Of a stretch of DNA of 64,000 nt, positions 10,936-23,119 are shown in pieces (position 1 is the stretch's first letter; every line of letters begins with the position of its first letter). The notes under the pieces were generated by a model, which made no database searches, was not told the DNA's origin, and worked only from the letters and a program-made list of their open reading frames with translations. The position numbers and the translations under genes are program-made. The stretch spans positions 178,587,006-178,651,005 of the forward strand of contig NC_077233.1 of assembly GCF_027887165.1 (NCBI RefSeq), given 5' to 3'. Source of the stretch: Monodelphis domestica (lineage: Eukaryota; Chordata; Mammalia; Didelphimorphia; Didelphidae).

Positions 10936-11594
10936 ATACTCACAGGGTGCCAGACTCCTGACTTGGAATATTCTTTATGTATGCTATCTTTCCTCACTCC
11001 CTCCTGTTATAAGTCTGTTCTACCATCTTTAAAGTCTTTTAAATTGTTCCCAAACAATTCCCTATGCATGTCCTCTCTCTTCTCATTAAACCTGTTTTTC
11101 CTCAAGCACCAGCATTAAAGATAAATAACATGACTTCTTATTCCATTTTATTGTTTTTTGTGGTTCTGTGTAATTATTAGTATTCTGACACTGCAGTTTC
11201 CTACTATTTTTCATTGCAAATGTATTTTATTTCAGCCACATTATGAGTTAAATAGGCTTTTGTGGACTGGCCTAGGAACCAATCACCATTTTATAACATT
11301 GTTTTTATAAGGAAAAATTTGAAGTTCCAAATGAGAGATTTACAATTTAACTTTAGAAATAAACCCATCTACAAGTTGATCTTTTCTGTATAAGATAGCC
11401 CTTGCTCCTTAGGGAGGAGCATATTCATGTAAGGAGAGTACTGAAGGGTGAGCCAGAGGAAGAGAAAAGGGAGAGTGGAGGGATAATAGGAGAATTCTAG
11501 GGGGAAGGGGAGGCTTGACCCCAAGCTCAGAGAGGTAATAAAAAGAGAGAAGAGGAGAAAGAGAGGCAGAAGCAGAAACTGAATGGTGAAATAG
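10936..11594. other. Unassigned sequence
   Basis: AT-rich first half and purine-rich second half (11400-11590). A stretch around 11270-11340 ('cctaggaaccaatcaccatt') looks like an ancient interspersed repeat but I cannot name it. No gene is supported. Confidence 0.35.
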
Positions 11595-11800
11595 AGATCT
11601 TGCCTTAGAGGGAAAAAAAAATAAGTTCAAATGAAGACCAATAGATATAGGTGAGATCTTGGGCAAGTCATTTTATGGTTGAGTGTCCTGGGTAACTCTT
11701 AGACTGTAAATTGCAAATCAGATCCCAATCTATGTTGGGAAAAAGAAGTTCCTCATGAAGAGATTCCCATGCCAATGAAATCAAAGGTTTGTTTTATATA
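11595..11800 (+). mobile_element. SINE-like repeat of uncertain family
   Basis: Contains 'gatcttgggcaagtcatttt', 'ttgagtgtcctgggtaactc' and 'gattcccatgccaatgaaat'. The last motif set recurs at about 53830-53890, so it is interspersed. The following 11801-12239 is AT-rich and unassigned apart from a tail-like word at 12207-12230. Confidence 0.45.
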
Positions 11801-12239
11801 AACACGTATATATTAACTTACTGTAGGGAAAATATATCTATAAAACTATAGCTACGGGTAGGAATATATGTGTTTTATTTGTGTATACATACATATATGT
11901 ACATATATAATTTTATATGAACCTGTACAGTAAGCCTGAATTGAGGAACATAACATGAGTTAATTTCAAAATTTTGTAACTTTGAAATAAATATCTAATT
12001 TGGTTTTATCATTGACTCATATATTTATAAACAAATATATGCATGAATGTATTTTAAGAGAAGATAATATGTGACATAATATTTTTAAGGGCTAAATAAG
12101 AGTGGTAAAGATAGTAAGGATCAAATGAGCATAATTTTCTGGCCAGGAAGATAATATCTTATTTCAATTTTTTCCTACTAGTAACCACCATTCTGTTTTA
12201 CACATAGTAAGCACTTACACATTTGTTGTTATTGTTTTT

Positions 12240-12494
12240 CTTAAGTCAAGGAAGACTACCTAGAAAATGTGGGACTTGATGAAGACCTTGAAAGCAAAGT
12301 AAACTTCAGATGTGTAGAAAAAAAGGTAGGATGGAATTCTGAGCAACGAGGCAACTAGTGAGAGCAAATGTTTTGAGCTGGAAGTTCAAAAGTCATGTTT
12401 GGAGCCAGAAATCCATATGACTAGAGCTGATTAATGGAGTAGGAGCCAAGAATGTTGGTTAAGTATAGAGCCAGGACTAGAATATGAAGGATTT
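12240..12494 (-). mobile_element. L2 LINE fragment
   Basis: 'ggacttgatgaagaccttgaaa', 'ggaattctgagcaacgagg' and 'gtagagccaggactagaat' follow the reverse of the L2 ORF2 C-terminus and early 3' region. Diverged. Confidence 0.5.
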
Positions 12495-12510
12495 AGAATC
12501 ATAGCATCTT

Positions 12511-12752
12511 TTTATTTTTTTTAACTTGGAAATTTTTATTTAATTAATTAATTAATTTAGAATATTTTTCCATGGTTACAAGATTTGTGTTCTTTCCCTC
12601 CCCTTCTCCCACTCCCCTCCAGTAGCTGACAGGCAATTCCACTGGGTTTTACATGTATCATTGATCAAGACCTATTTCCATATTATTGATATTTGCACCA
12701 GGGTGTTTGGAGACTACATCCCCAATCATATCCCCATCAACCCACGTGATCA
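12511..12752 (-). mobile_element. 5'-truncated L1 with target-site duplication
   Basis: Reverse of an L1 3' UTR: A/T tail, 'agaatatttttccatggtta', 'ccactgggttttacatgtatc', 'acctatttccatattattgat'. The duplication 'agaatcatagcatctt' (12495-12510) versus 'agaattatagcatctt' (12753-12768) matches 15 of 16 bases, so this is a fairly young retrotransposition. It landed in a THER1/MIR remnant (12490-12790). Confidence 0.9.
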
Positions 12753-12799
12753 AGAATTATAGCATCTTAAAGTTAGGATGCATCTAATTTTAGGAGAAT

Positions 12800-13170
12800 G
12801 ATCAGCTAGTACAGAAATGTCATACTCATGTCCCTGCTCCAGAGTGCAGCCAGAACCAAATTTAAATGTAATTGTGGAGTTGGGGGACAGCTTGGGTGGC
12901 TCAGTATATTGAGATTCAGGCCCAGAGACAGGAGGTCCTGATTTAAAATCTGGCCTCAAACATGTCCTAGTTGTGTGACCTGGACCAGTCTCTGAATCCT
13001 CATTGTCTATCCCTTGCTGCTCTTCTATGTTGGAACCAATACACAATATTGACTCTGAGATGGAAGGTAAGGACTTTTTTATGTAATTGGTAAATGTTTA
13101 ATAAAATAAATAAAAATATAACATAATGTTAATATGTGGTTTTCTAAGTTAATATGCAGCCTTTAGGGGT
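12800..13170. mobile_element. hAT-like DNA transposon split by a SINE1
   Basis: The left part has a 'atgtcatactcatg' terminal motif, and 'gcagccagaaccaaatttaa' abuts the SINE. The right part continues 'ggtaaatgtttaataaaataaa' and 'acataatgttaatatgtgg'. I recall this order from a common non-autonomous marsupial element with GTGTCAAACTC-like ends; that part is memory, not measured. Confidence 0.5.
12875..13080 (+). mobile_element. SINE1-type element with target-site duplication
   Basis: Reads 'acagcttgggtggctcagta', 'gacaggaggtcctgatttaa', 'tgtgtgacctggaccagtc', 'ttggaaccaatacacaatat' and 'gatggaaggtaaggac'. The direct repeat 'atgtaattg' lies at 12866-12874 and 13081-13089, giving exact insertion ends. 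Confidence 0.92.
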
Positions 13171-13339
13171 CTACTTTTCTTTTGTTTTGACAACAAGGGC
13201 CAGTAGGGATACAAACAATTTAGACTTTATTCCATGGACAGTGAAAAGCTCTAAACTGAAGGTTAGTGGCATAATAATGGAGCAAAAAGATGAAAAATGC
13301 TTACTAAAAATTATAGCAAATTCCTCTCTAAAATCTTGC

Positions 13340-13490
13340 ACATGAAAAAATGCAAGTATTATTCCTACTTTACAGATGAAGGAACCAAGATCCAGAAAGT
13401 CCTCAGCTAAGTTTTTGGCCAAGATGACATAGATAGCAAGTAGAGAATCAGGCTTCCTGATCCTAGAGTTCTTTCTGTCAGACCACATTC
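13340..13490 (-). mobile_element. MIR SINE fragment
   Basis: Reverse of MIR: 'ttattcctactttacagatg', 'gccaagatgacatagatagc', 'tcaggcttcctgatcctaga'. Upstream 13171-13339 is unassigned. Confidence 0.75.
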
Positions 13491-13539
13491 CAAATGACCT
13501 TTGGGGATTACTTTCTAGCCTTATGGAACAGAAAAGACT

Positions 13540-13735
13540 GAAAGGATCATGGGTCTGTAATTATATGGGACTTCAGTGGCCTGTGAATCCAATCTCCTCG
13601 CTTTAGAGATGAGGAAATTGAGACCTAGGGAAGTGACTTGCCCAAAATAATATAAGCAGTGAGTGTTGGAGGCAGGATAGGAACCCAAATACTCTGATTC
13701 CAAATCGAGTACTTTCCCACATCCTGGGTTGTTTC
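13540..13735 (-). mobile_element. MIR/THER1 SINE fragment
   Basis: Reverse of THER1/MIR: 'tttagagatgaggaaattga', 'gtgacttgcccaaaataata', 'ctctgattccaaatcgagta'. Confidence 0.8.
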
Positions 13736-13739
13736 CTAC

Positions 13740-14880
13740 TTAACCTGTAGAAATGACATCCGTCCCCACACCCCAAAATGGACAGCAACATAAATATTAT
13801 TTGAGTGTTCTTGCCTAGCAGCCAGTAAGCAAACAGTTGGGTGTTTTAAGCATTTTTCTGTGCTTTTCTCTTAATCCTTTAATCTCTCTCCCACTGCTCC
13901 CCTGATCCCTTCCCTGGCCATTTTATAGGAATTACTTCTTTTGGTTTTGACATTGAAGTCAGGGATGGACAATACCTTCCCACCTTTCCTGAAGGATTCA
14001 GAAAGAGACAACATCGACAAATCACAGACTCCAGGCTGGCCTCCAGCCTGACTCCAGGGACCGACAATGAGAAACTAAAGTCAGAAAAGCTACTCACTGG
14101 AGCCTTCAGTGTCCCCAAGGTTTGCTGAGGCAAGTGGCGAGGGAATAATGATGGCCCCCAGGCAGGAGCCATCCATTCCAACACAGGGCTTCGGCATGCT
14201 TGTGTGTGATGGCTGCAGAAAGAGAGAGAAGGCTGGAGGGAGCTGTACTTCAGCATCGAAGCTGTATAATGTTCACTTCAAAAATGGTAATGGAGAAGAG
14301 GTTTAGATAATCCCTAGAAACAATCTCCGTCAACAAAGTGCAAGCCTCCAAGCTGAAGTCAGCCAAGTAAGTAAATTACACAGCAACAATATCACTCAGA
14401 AGAAGAGGGTGATAAACACCTCTGATCAGAGCGTAAGTGATATGACAGGGAGAACGTCAGCTCTAAGCCAGGGAGGTCTAAAGGGGCAAAGGAACTCTTC
14501 AGATAAAAGCGCCCCATGAGGGCTCCTCACAGGGACTGGGCTGCAGAAAGCGCGCCCTGTCAACAGCTGTGGCCATGGGCAAGGCACAGATTTCCCAAAC
14601 AAAGCAGGGTGTAGTAAGGGATAAAAATCCATTTCTCAGCTTTGTACCCTGTCCAGACCAAGAGCACTGGGCTTTGCTACTGCTGCTGGTGGGCCTGGAG
14701 GGGCTAGGGATTCAGAAAAAAAGATGATCTTTCCACTCTTCATCTCCCATTTGGGCACCATTCTTTCTGCCCATCCTGGGGGTAGCAGGGGTAGGTGCCA
14801 TCTGGTACAAGGAGATAGGGTGCCCAGAATAAACCCTGTTCTAGAATTCCTCTGCCACACGGGACTTAAATTATTTCAGA
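13740..14880. other. GC-richer repeat-free block
   Basis: No repeat signature. GC content is visibly above the flanks, and CpG dinucleotides, rare elsewhere, are clustered between about 14030 and 14560. A donor-like CAA/GTAAGT lies at about 14365-14373, but no acceptor or open frame pairs with it convincingly. It could be a conserved enhancer or a fragment of a non-coding transcript. The frames across it (for example 14109-14306 plus, 13879-14256 minus) lack recognisable domains. Confidence 0.3.
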
Positions 14881-15169
14881 TGAAGCAAAGGATTATATAG
14901 TCTCTCCTATGGGCCAAAATAACATAGGCACTTGTGTGTGACTGATGGAAAAGAAAGCCATTTGGTTTGATGGTTCATTTTGGTGACTTGTAGAGGCAGA
15001 AGCACAGTAGAGACACCCTCTCCCCCATAGTTGGCATCCCCATAATAGCTATACTAAGTTCAAGACACTCCATGGGTCCGCATATACTCTTGTAGGCAGC
15101 ACCGTATAAACCGATATGACAGAAAGTGGGAATCATAATAGGACAATCTGTTAGAGGAGGCAGAAGAGA

Positions 15170-16000
15170 ATGATGGGGAATGTGGCAAGGGGCAATCTTT
15201 GTCTCTTCCTCTGATGCTGGAGCAAGGGAGATACTATGGGAAAATGTCTGAAAGACATGAAATGAATAGAAGAGTTGAAAAGAGGGCTCTTAAACCATGC
15301 ATGGTCTCATTTTTTGTCAATAAAATATGAATCAAAGTCCTCAGCAGAGGGGATGGGAGAGGGATTGCTGTGAGAAACTTGAAAGAGATGAAAAATTTGG
15401 AACAGCACCTGTGGAGAGTAGGTTAATGATTCAATCAGAGGAGAGTAGAATGATTTTCCTTGAGGCACTAAGGGTCTAGCTGATATTATATGGTTAAGTT
15501 TGTAGTTGATCTAAGAAGCATTGTTCTGTTATTCCTCAGTTCCAGTCAGCAGCAGGTGAATAGGAGTAAAGAACTTATTTGGTTAGATTAATCAGTGATT
15601 GGGGATTGGTAAGGCATGAAGGGTGATAGGACAAGTGGGAGAGAAGAATTCAAGGACAGAAGAGAATATATTGGTTGAATTGTTTCACCAAAGAGTTGAA
15701 ACAGGGAAGGGAGGAGTATTTAACTACTGCATGAGGAATTGGGAAAAGAATTGAGGGGCAGAAAGTTTGGAGGCCATAGTGAGAATGAGAATATGTAACA
15801 AGAAAAGGTAAAATTATAAAGAAATATTAGATTAAAAGATTTTCAGAGGTCATGAATCTGTAAGTAGAATAATTGTGGCTGACGGTTATTAGAGTAAGCC
15901 CATCATGTAGCTGTTGTGGAATAAAAGAGTGGGTCATGGGGACTGAATAATTTCTGGAATAGAGAAATCAGGGTACCTGAGAAAATATTAATATGTATAT
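15170..16000 (-). mobile_element. L2 LINE, 5' part of ORF2
   Basis: Reverse of the L2 linker between endonuclease and reverse transcriptase. 'caaagtcctcagcagagggg' decodes on the minus strand as a P-L-S-A-E-D-like motif of the family, and 'tgaggcactaagggtctagc', then 'cagttccagtcagcagcagg', continue upstream in order. 14881-15169 and 16001-16429 are unassigned. Confidence 0.6.
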
Positions 16001-16429
16001 TATTGTTCCCTTACATAGGAATTGGAGTGGAGAGAAGATTGTGAGGTGCATACCAAACTCATTAAGCAAAAAGGATTCCTTGCGAATCATAGATGATTAC
16101 CATCAGGTTCTAGAATGGGTGTTATATTTGGGTATCACACAAATCTCAGGAAAGGAGTGATTCCTGAGTAATAACGATAGAAGGAAAGAGTGAGAATGCC
16201 AAAGGAAGCAAGCAGTATTCCAGTAGTAACCACTACTGGAAAGGGTATCCAATGAAGCAGTGGCATCAAGAGGGATCAATTCTTAGTGAGCCAAATGATT
16301 GAAATAACAAGAAAGGAAGAAGTTTAAGATGAAAGAAACTTTATTTATGGGACAGGAATTTGGAGGAAGGAGCAAGCAGAACTGTAATGGGTCACAATCG
16401 TCTTCACAATTCCACTATTTCTTTAAACT

Positions 16430-17272
16430 TCTCTGTTTCTTTTAAAGGTATAAATTATTTTAGTCTCCCAAGTTCATAATCTTGGTTTTATCTCTTGGCT
16501 CTTCACTTTCCCTTCCTGTAAATCAAAACAATTGCCATATCTATGTCATTCTTACTTTCACAATATTGTTACAGCAGATTCTTCTTTATACTTACATGGC
16601 TACCACCTTAGTTCAGGCCCTCTTTGATTCTCACCTGGCTCATTGCAGTAACTTCCTAACTGATCTCCCTGTCTCAAGTCTCTCCCCTTTCAGTACAATA
16701 TCCACATCCCTAATAGAGTGTTTTTCCTCAAGTGTATTATCTGACCATGTCCCTCTCCTCAACTCCAGTGGTTTCCTATTGCCTTAAAAATAAAATATAA
16801 GCTCATCTGTTTATCTTTTAAAACCCTTCACAACCTTGCTCCAATCATTTTAGCCTCATTATACATTGCCTCTGCTCCCATAATCTATGATCAGGCCCTT
16901 CTGGGCATCTCTTTTCTTCTTACACATGAAAAACACTCCATCCTTCATCTCTTTGCCTTTGCACTGTTTGTCATTTATGCCTGAAAATCAGCCCCTCCAT
17001 ACCTCTACCCAACATCATCCCTTTCTTCCTTCAACACACATCCCCAAAACCACCTTCTATGTGTAGTCTTTTCTGGTCTCCTCAAATGCCAGCACACTCC
17101 TTTTTTTCTAACTGTATTTTATTTATTCCCTTTATGTTTATTTTATATATAGTTAGATATGGCTTTGGTGTCTCTGCTTTGAATGTTAGGTTCCTGTAAG
17201 TAGGCATTATATCATTTACTAGATTTCTACCCCTAATGCCTAGAACCCCATACTGACAGAAGTCCTTGAACT
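16430..17272 (+). mobile_element. L2 LINE, ORF2 C-terminus and 3' end
   Basis: Translation at 16594-16787 gives 'MATTLVQALFDSHLAHCSNF' followed by 'LTDLPVSSLSPFSTI' and 'SDHVPLL', matching the L2 ORF2 C-terminus (family form ATTLVQA...SHLDYCNSLLTGLP...SDHVTPLLK). Downstream, 'acccttcacaaccttgctcc' and 'gaatgttaggttcctgtaag' follow the L2 3' order. Confidence 0.85.
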
Positions 17273-17283
17273 ATATTATTATT

Positions 17284-17479
17284 ATTTTAAAACCTTTACC
17301 TTTTATCTTAGAATCAAAACTGTGTATTGGTTCCAGGGCAGAAGAGTGGTAAAGTTGGGGCAATGGGGGTTAAGTGATTTACCCAGGGTCATATAAGCTA
17401 GAAAGTAACTGAGGCCAGATTTGAACCTCCAGCTCTACCATCTCTAAGCCTAACTCTCTTCCCCTGCACAATAGCACAA
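17284..17479 (-). mobile_element. SINE1-type element in the L2 3' end
   Basis: Reverse of SINE1: 'aaaacctttaccttttatct', 'tgtattggttccagggcaga', 'gttaagtgatttacccaggg', 'gaggccagatttgaacctcc'. The direct repeat 'tatattattat' lies at 17273-17283 and 17480-17490. Confidence 0.88.
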
Positions 17480-17574
17480 TATATTATTATGTATAATATA
17501 TAATTACATATTTTCATCATAATATATGTTAAGTTATACATATTATTAAAAGGATGGCTAGTGAAATTTGAATT

Positions 17575-17670
17575 CAAGGATTATTTCATTGATTTTATAC
17601 TTGTATCCCCAACATCTAGCACAGTGCTTGTCACATGATACCTACTTAATAAATTCGTGTTAATTGATTG
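17575..17670 (+). mobile_element. L2 3' tail
   Basis: 'acttgtatccccaacatctagc', 'acagtgcttgtcacatgata' and 'taataaattcgtgttaattg' are the L2 terminal tail, probably the end of the 16430 element after the SINE1 and an AT-rich stretch. Confidence 0.75.
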
Positions 17671-17689
17671 AATGATTAAGCATCTATAA

Positions 17690-18590
17690 AGGAATGAGCT
17701 ATCAAAAGAAAGCATCATGGTTTCTCTAAGAACAGTTTCTGGTGCCACACTAATCTTATTGCTCTCTTTTTTTTTTTGACAGGTTATTAAATTGGTAGAT
17801 CTTGGGAATTCTAACTAAACAGTTGACAGAGTGGGCTAAATGATAATACTGATTAGCTGTTTTCAGACATGATTAAATGACTGGTTCCAAAGAGCAGTCA
17901 TGAATGGTCCAATAAAGAGGTCTCCAATGGTATATCCCAGGCATCTGTATATGGCCCTGTGCTATGTAAACTTTTAGTTCATGGGATGGATAAAAGCCTA
18001 AGTGATATCATTTTTTCTCTCTGTTATAAATTTACTAATCACCTATAAACATGAACATCTTAATTGATATAAAGAAGAATAAAAATTAGGATTGCACATA
18101 AAACTGTAAACCTGTTCCATAGATTTTACTTCATAAAAGGATATATTAAATAAAGCAAGATAGAAATAGTAGTGTCCTCTTCTAAACTTATTTTTTATTT
18201 CTTCAGTGTGTTTTTATGTGGTCCCTTGGTAATTATGAAATTTGCAGATGACACAGAACATGAAGGAATAACCAATACACTCAATGAAAGAGTCAGGATG
18301 CAAAAACTTCTCAATAAGGTAAGAGAAGTTGTGAATCTGGGCCTTATGAACTTTTTAAGAAAAAAAGGTTTTGATAACAATATTTGAAAATAATTTGTTC
18401 CTTTTAATCTTTTGGGTTTTTTGGTACATTTAAATACATTATTTTGAGGAAGCCTATTTCCATAGGCTTCACTCAGTTTCTGAAGGAGAATATGACACAA
18501 CACAAAGAAATTGTTATAAACTTCTAGAAAACTTTGGCCTGGATATTATAAAATTTTATATACATATATTTATACATATATAAAGAGAAA

Positions 18591-18627
<37 letters not shown>

Positions 18628-18970
18628 GCAGAGAGAGACAGAGAGAATAAATGTAAATTCTTACAGTTGGGTTCCAAAAAAAATCCATTTCACAAGTACA
18701 AGATTAAAAGGTCTTGGTTAGAGGCAAGTTCATTTGAAAAATGTTGGGCTTTTTGTGAACTACAAGCTCAGTATTATGGTCAGTTGCTGAGATATAAAGA
18801 TGTTTTCTGAAACAATTAATTGAGCCAGTCATAGATAAAAGCAATAGCATTTTTATTTGGCATGTTTAAGGGAAAGTCTAATGTATTAAACAGAGAAAAT
18901 CAAGAAAGGATGGAGGGTTCTAAGGAAGGTTTCCAAGGCTAAATTCACTTCCCAAACTGGAGAAGCATTT
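17690..18970 (+). mobile_element. L3/CR1-type LINE, reverse-transcriptase region
   Basis: 17940-18015 translates as 'ASVYGPVLCKLLVHGMDKS', like the G-V-P-Q-G-S-V-L-G-P-V-L-F motif. 18238-18330 gives 'MKFADDTEHEGITNTLNER' followed by 'VRMQKLLN', the catalytic F-A-D-D motif and its downstream helix in CR1/L3 form. 18650-18780 ('cttacagttgggttccaaaa', 'cacaagtacaagattaaaag', 'tgaactacaagctcagtatt') continues the same element. It is old, interrupted at about 18360-18570 and by the (GA)n run. Confidence 0.8.
18578..18648. repeat. Imperfect (GA)n/(GACA)n microsatellite
   Basis: About 70 bases of GAGA and GACAGA words inside the L3 remnant. Confidence 0.9.
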
Positions 18971-19785
18971 AATGCCCAGAAAATTAGGTCAGTACTCACT
19001 GCAAAATGAGACAGTAAACAATAACTCTAAAAGCCATATAGAAATGCCAAAACCAAAATGGTATTCCACAAGAGATGCCCTCACAGAACCCAGGCTTGAT
19101 GTTCTTCATGTGGAAGCAAGAAAGATGATTCCATGGTCTTATAAGAGGTTTTTTCCAGGACTTGGCATCATTCCAACAAAATTTCTCCAGTGCAATGCAT
19201 AGGATTGTTGGATCCAAAGTTATTCTAAGTACCAGAGTATCTAGAGAATGTGAAAAGAGAGAACTAGAAGTTTCAGAGAGAGAGAGAAAGGTCTTTCTTA
19301 GATATGTCTCACTAGTTTCTCATCTCTGATGTTATAGGTAGGGATGAAGTTTTCAGAGGTGGTAAGTGCAGCCATAGAGGAATAGATTGATATCCATCTA
19401 GGAATAATAACAGGATTGGTTTAACAGTGATTTATGATTCTAGCATGAGGGAAGTTGATGAATGGTGGAGGAGATGGCTAGAGAGGAGACAGTGAAATGA
19501 TCCAATAGCAAACTTCCATTTTACTCCTTTCATAGATTCTCACTTCTCTTTTGCTCAACTTAGTCTTGCCAAAATTTCCTGACCTTGGCTTTTCTCATTT
19601 CAATCTAGCTCTCTTAAACCAGCTACTCACCACATTTCTTCCTATTACTACTCCCCATGTCTAAGATGATTGTGTCTCCTACCTCTTGTGATTATAGCCT
19701 TTGGCCACCTATATCTAGAAATGGGTGTTGCTTCTGCAATTCCCACAGGTTCAGGTAGTGTCACTCCTATTCTGCCCAAAGGATA
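18971..19785. other. Unassigned sequence
   Basis: No repeat, RNA or exon recognised in these 815 bases. Frames at 18972-19202 (plus) and 18996-19217 (minus) are complementary chance frames without a domain I can name. Confidence 0.35.
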
Positions 19786-19935
19786 TAAAAAGAAGCCCTG
19801 ATTTGATATTCCAGATCTATTGCTTATAGGTGTAACCTTGAGCAAGTCACTATAGTTCTGAACTTCAACTTCTTTTATCTATAAATGAGGGAGGTCCAGA
19901 TATAAATCTTTGATCCTGTGATCCCATGATTTTCA
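19786..19935 (+). mobile_element. MIR SINE fragment
   Basis: 'tgtaaccttgagcaagtcact', 'acttcttttatctataaatga', 'tccagatataaatctttgat'. The next 520 bases to the GA run are unassigned. Confidence 0.75.
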
Positions 19936-20461
19936 TCCTACTACCTCACCATTGACCTGGCTCCTCACAACTCAATATCAGCACTCTCTGTTCCATATAG
20001 ACTTTGCTCTCCTTCCTTTTCTTTATCTCTACTTTCCCTATGCCCAGATTGCATAGCTTGCTGTCTCTGGCTCTACTGGGTGTGGCCCTGGGGCTTTTCT
20101 TGGTGCATATGTCCATCATTCTCCCTGTTCCCTCAGGAACAAATCTCTTTTATAATCCAGTTTCTGTTTCTGTAGGGCTGTTCTCATGAGTGGGATCATT
20201 TCTACTAAAGTTTTCTTTCCTCTTTTTTTTCTTGAGGGAAAGTGAGGGGACAAGATAAGTTTTTTGTGAAACTAATTAGCAATGTAAAAAGGGGTACACC
20301 TGCATAAAGATATGTTGACTGGTGTTTAAATATTGGAACTATATGTCTGTCCTGGATGATCATATATCACTTTCCTAGACACAAAGATAGCTTTAGCTTA
20401 GAATATGAGAGTTCTGTGTCAAAAGAACTTGGCAAGAGATTATATAGCTTTTAATTTGCAG

Positions 20462-20893
<432 letters not shown>

Positions 20894-21054
20894 AAGAGGA
20901 TTTATAGTTAGAAATTCAGGGCTTTCTTTTTTATATACTTTCCCACATACATTAACTCAGGGTTGTTTCTTCATTGTTGTTTAAACTGTTTTCTGTGTAT
21001 GTGTCAGATGTGCCTGCCTTACTTCTTGTGAGGGTTCTGGGTCTTTTAATTTTT

Positions 21055-21345
21055 TACCTTTGGGGATTCTTCTCAATCTTCAAGGCCCATTTCCAATGCT
21101 ACCTCTTCCATGAAACTTTTTTCCAAGGGAAAGTGATCCCTCCTTCCCTTCCTCTGTCCCCTCTTCTCCAGAAAACTGTACACTTTGTACTTCTTTGTGT
21201 ATTTATTCTATTCTGTTTAATATTCTAGATCCTTGAGCTGGAAACAGCTTTCCTTGACTATAAACTCTTAGAAAGTGGAAAACATATCTTTTTCACATAT
21301 TTCATATATTTTTCCATGTATTTTGCTAAATAAATGTAATTCTAC
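21055..21345 (+). mobile_element. L2 LINE 3' end
   Basis: 'caatcttcaaggcccatttcc', 'gctacctcttccatgaaact' and 'gctaaataaatgtaattcta' are the L2 3' region and tail. 20894-21054 may be more of it. 21346-21605 is unassigned. Confidence 0.7.
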
Positions 21346-21609
21346 ATGTTTGCTAAGTAAGGGGATATATGGTAATTAAGTAGATAGCTGTGCTAGACTG
21401 CTTGTGGACCACAGACACAGTGGTACAACCAAGGTCAAATAGGGCAAGCATTTACCATGTAGGAGGCCAGAGGCCCCAATAAAAAGTACCTGGTTTCCCT
21501 CAAATCTTCTCTCATGGCCTGAGACCTATAATTTCCCCATGAGATTAATTTCTTAACCTCTTAAAATGTATATCCATTGGAAAGCATAAGCTTTCTCTTA
21601 TCTTAGAGA

Positions 21610-21810
21610 GGCAGCTTTGTACGTGAAAAGAGCAGAGGACCTGGGTTCAAATTCTACTTCCATTTCTTGCTACCTCTTGTACAAATGTACCTCTTGACCA
21701 AATGACTTAAATTTGCTGGACTTCAGTTTTCTACATCAAAAAAAAATGCCCAGCACACACTATGCTTGTTGACTTTAAGGTCCTGTCTTGCTCTAAGTTA
21801 TGCTCTCTCA
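21610..21810 (+). mobile_element. MIR/THER1 SINE
   Basis: 'gtgaaaagagcagaggacct', 'gttcaaattctacttccatt', 'gacttcagttttctacatca', tail 'ctttaaggtcctgtcttgct'. Confidence 0.75.
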
Positions 21811-23115
21811 TTGAAACCTCAGTTTCAGTGGAGTTTCTGAAGTTATATTTTGATAACACACAGAAGGAGAATTATGGTTCTTCGTGGGTTCCTGGGAATG
21901 GAAGAGAAGGGCATTATCTAAGGGAGACCAGAATTTGGGGGGGGGTGAAATTTATGTCTATGCTGCCTGTATCAAGTAACCAAAAGCAACTCTTTGAGGA
22001 GCAGATTTACTAGGGCACCTATGTATGGCTGGAGGTTAGAGCTGGCTAAGCATCTGAAGCTAGTATCGAAGGAGGCAGGAATATCATTATACCTGACAAT
22101 TTTAGCACCTGTGGCAAGTAGCATGAAATATGACTGCATTTCACCCTTTAAAGACCAATTATTTGAAGTATATATGACTGTGAGTGACCAGACAATGTTG
22201 ACTCTTATTGGCAGAGATCTTTGAATATCCAATTTATTCTTATTAAATGATCAATTCAGTTGCTTCTACCTGCTAAGAAAGTGTTAAGTGATATCAGTTC
22301 CATCTACATTTTGGTGTCCTGGGGCAAAGCTGTGGTCACTCCATATTAATTACATCTCTGGGCAAAACTAAGCTGGGAAAATACATCAACAGAAGGATCT
22401 TACTTTCACCCATTGGTCCTCAATATATTTATGAAAAATCACTGAGTCTTAGGTCTGGAAGGGAGAAGGCAAGAACCAGAAAATCAAGAGAAGAGGCTGA
22501 ATCATCATTTAGGAACATGAGCCAAGGGCAAAAGCTGAATCAAGAAATCATTAGGACAAGTTAAAGGGTCAAGGAAGCTGAGGCTAAACCAAACAAATGA
22601 GAGCAAACTGACAGCTGACTGACAGCTTGACAAGTCCAACACAAGTTCAGACTTCGCATCCTTTTATACTGGGTTTCCATCTGCCTGTCATATTCTACTT
22701 AGTTCCTTAAAGAGAAAATGCTGTCAAATGGCACAATTCACACACTGAAGAATAATTTCCCCTGCCATTATATTCCCATGGACCAACCAATCCTGGTTTC
22801 TATGAAAATGTACCATACACCTTTGACCAGAACACAAATGACAAGGACTATCAAATGCTGCTGTTGTTATTGTTGATGATGATGATGCTTTAATATTTTT
22901 AGGAGAAAAAAGCAAATGATTATTCAATTCAATTCAATGAACCTTTTCTAAATACCTTTCAAGTATAAGGTACTTTTAGGTACCCATGTAGTCTAAATTC
23001 AATGTCTTTTCCATGTAAATCATAGTACAAAATGACTTGAATCAATCAACAATTGGCCAAGTGCCCATTGTGTGCCTTCTATGTCACTAATCATGTTGAT
23101 CCCCCATGAGAATCC
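21811..23115. other. Unassigned sequence, 1.3 kb
   Basis: No recognisable family. Overlapping frames on both strands at 21762-22232 are mirror frames with no domain. A short (ATTCA)-like run sits at 22922-22937 and a GATGAT run at about 22872-22886. Nothing else can be supported. Confidence 0.35.
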
Positions 23116-23119
23116 ACAA

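Noticed and set aside
16482-16787. 101-codon plus-strand frame as a possible membrane protein
   Set aside because: Its second half matches the L2 ORF2 C-terminus and it is followed by an L2 3' end.
18172-18387. Plus-strand frame with an F-A-D-D-like catalytic motif, looking like a polymerase gene
   Set aside because: It is the reverse-transcriptase palm of a decayed L3/CR1 LINE; neighbouring sequence continues the same element on both sides.
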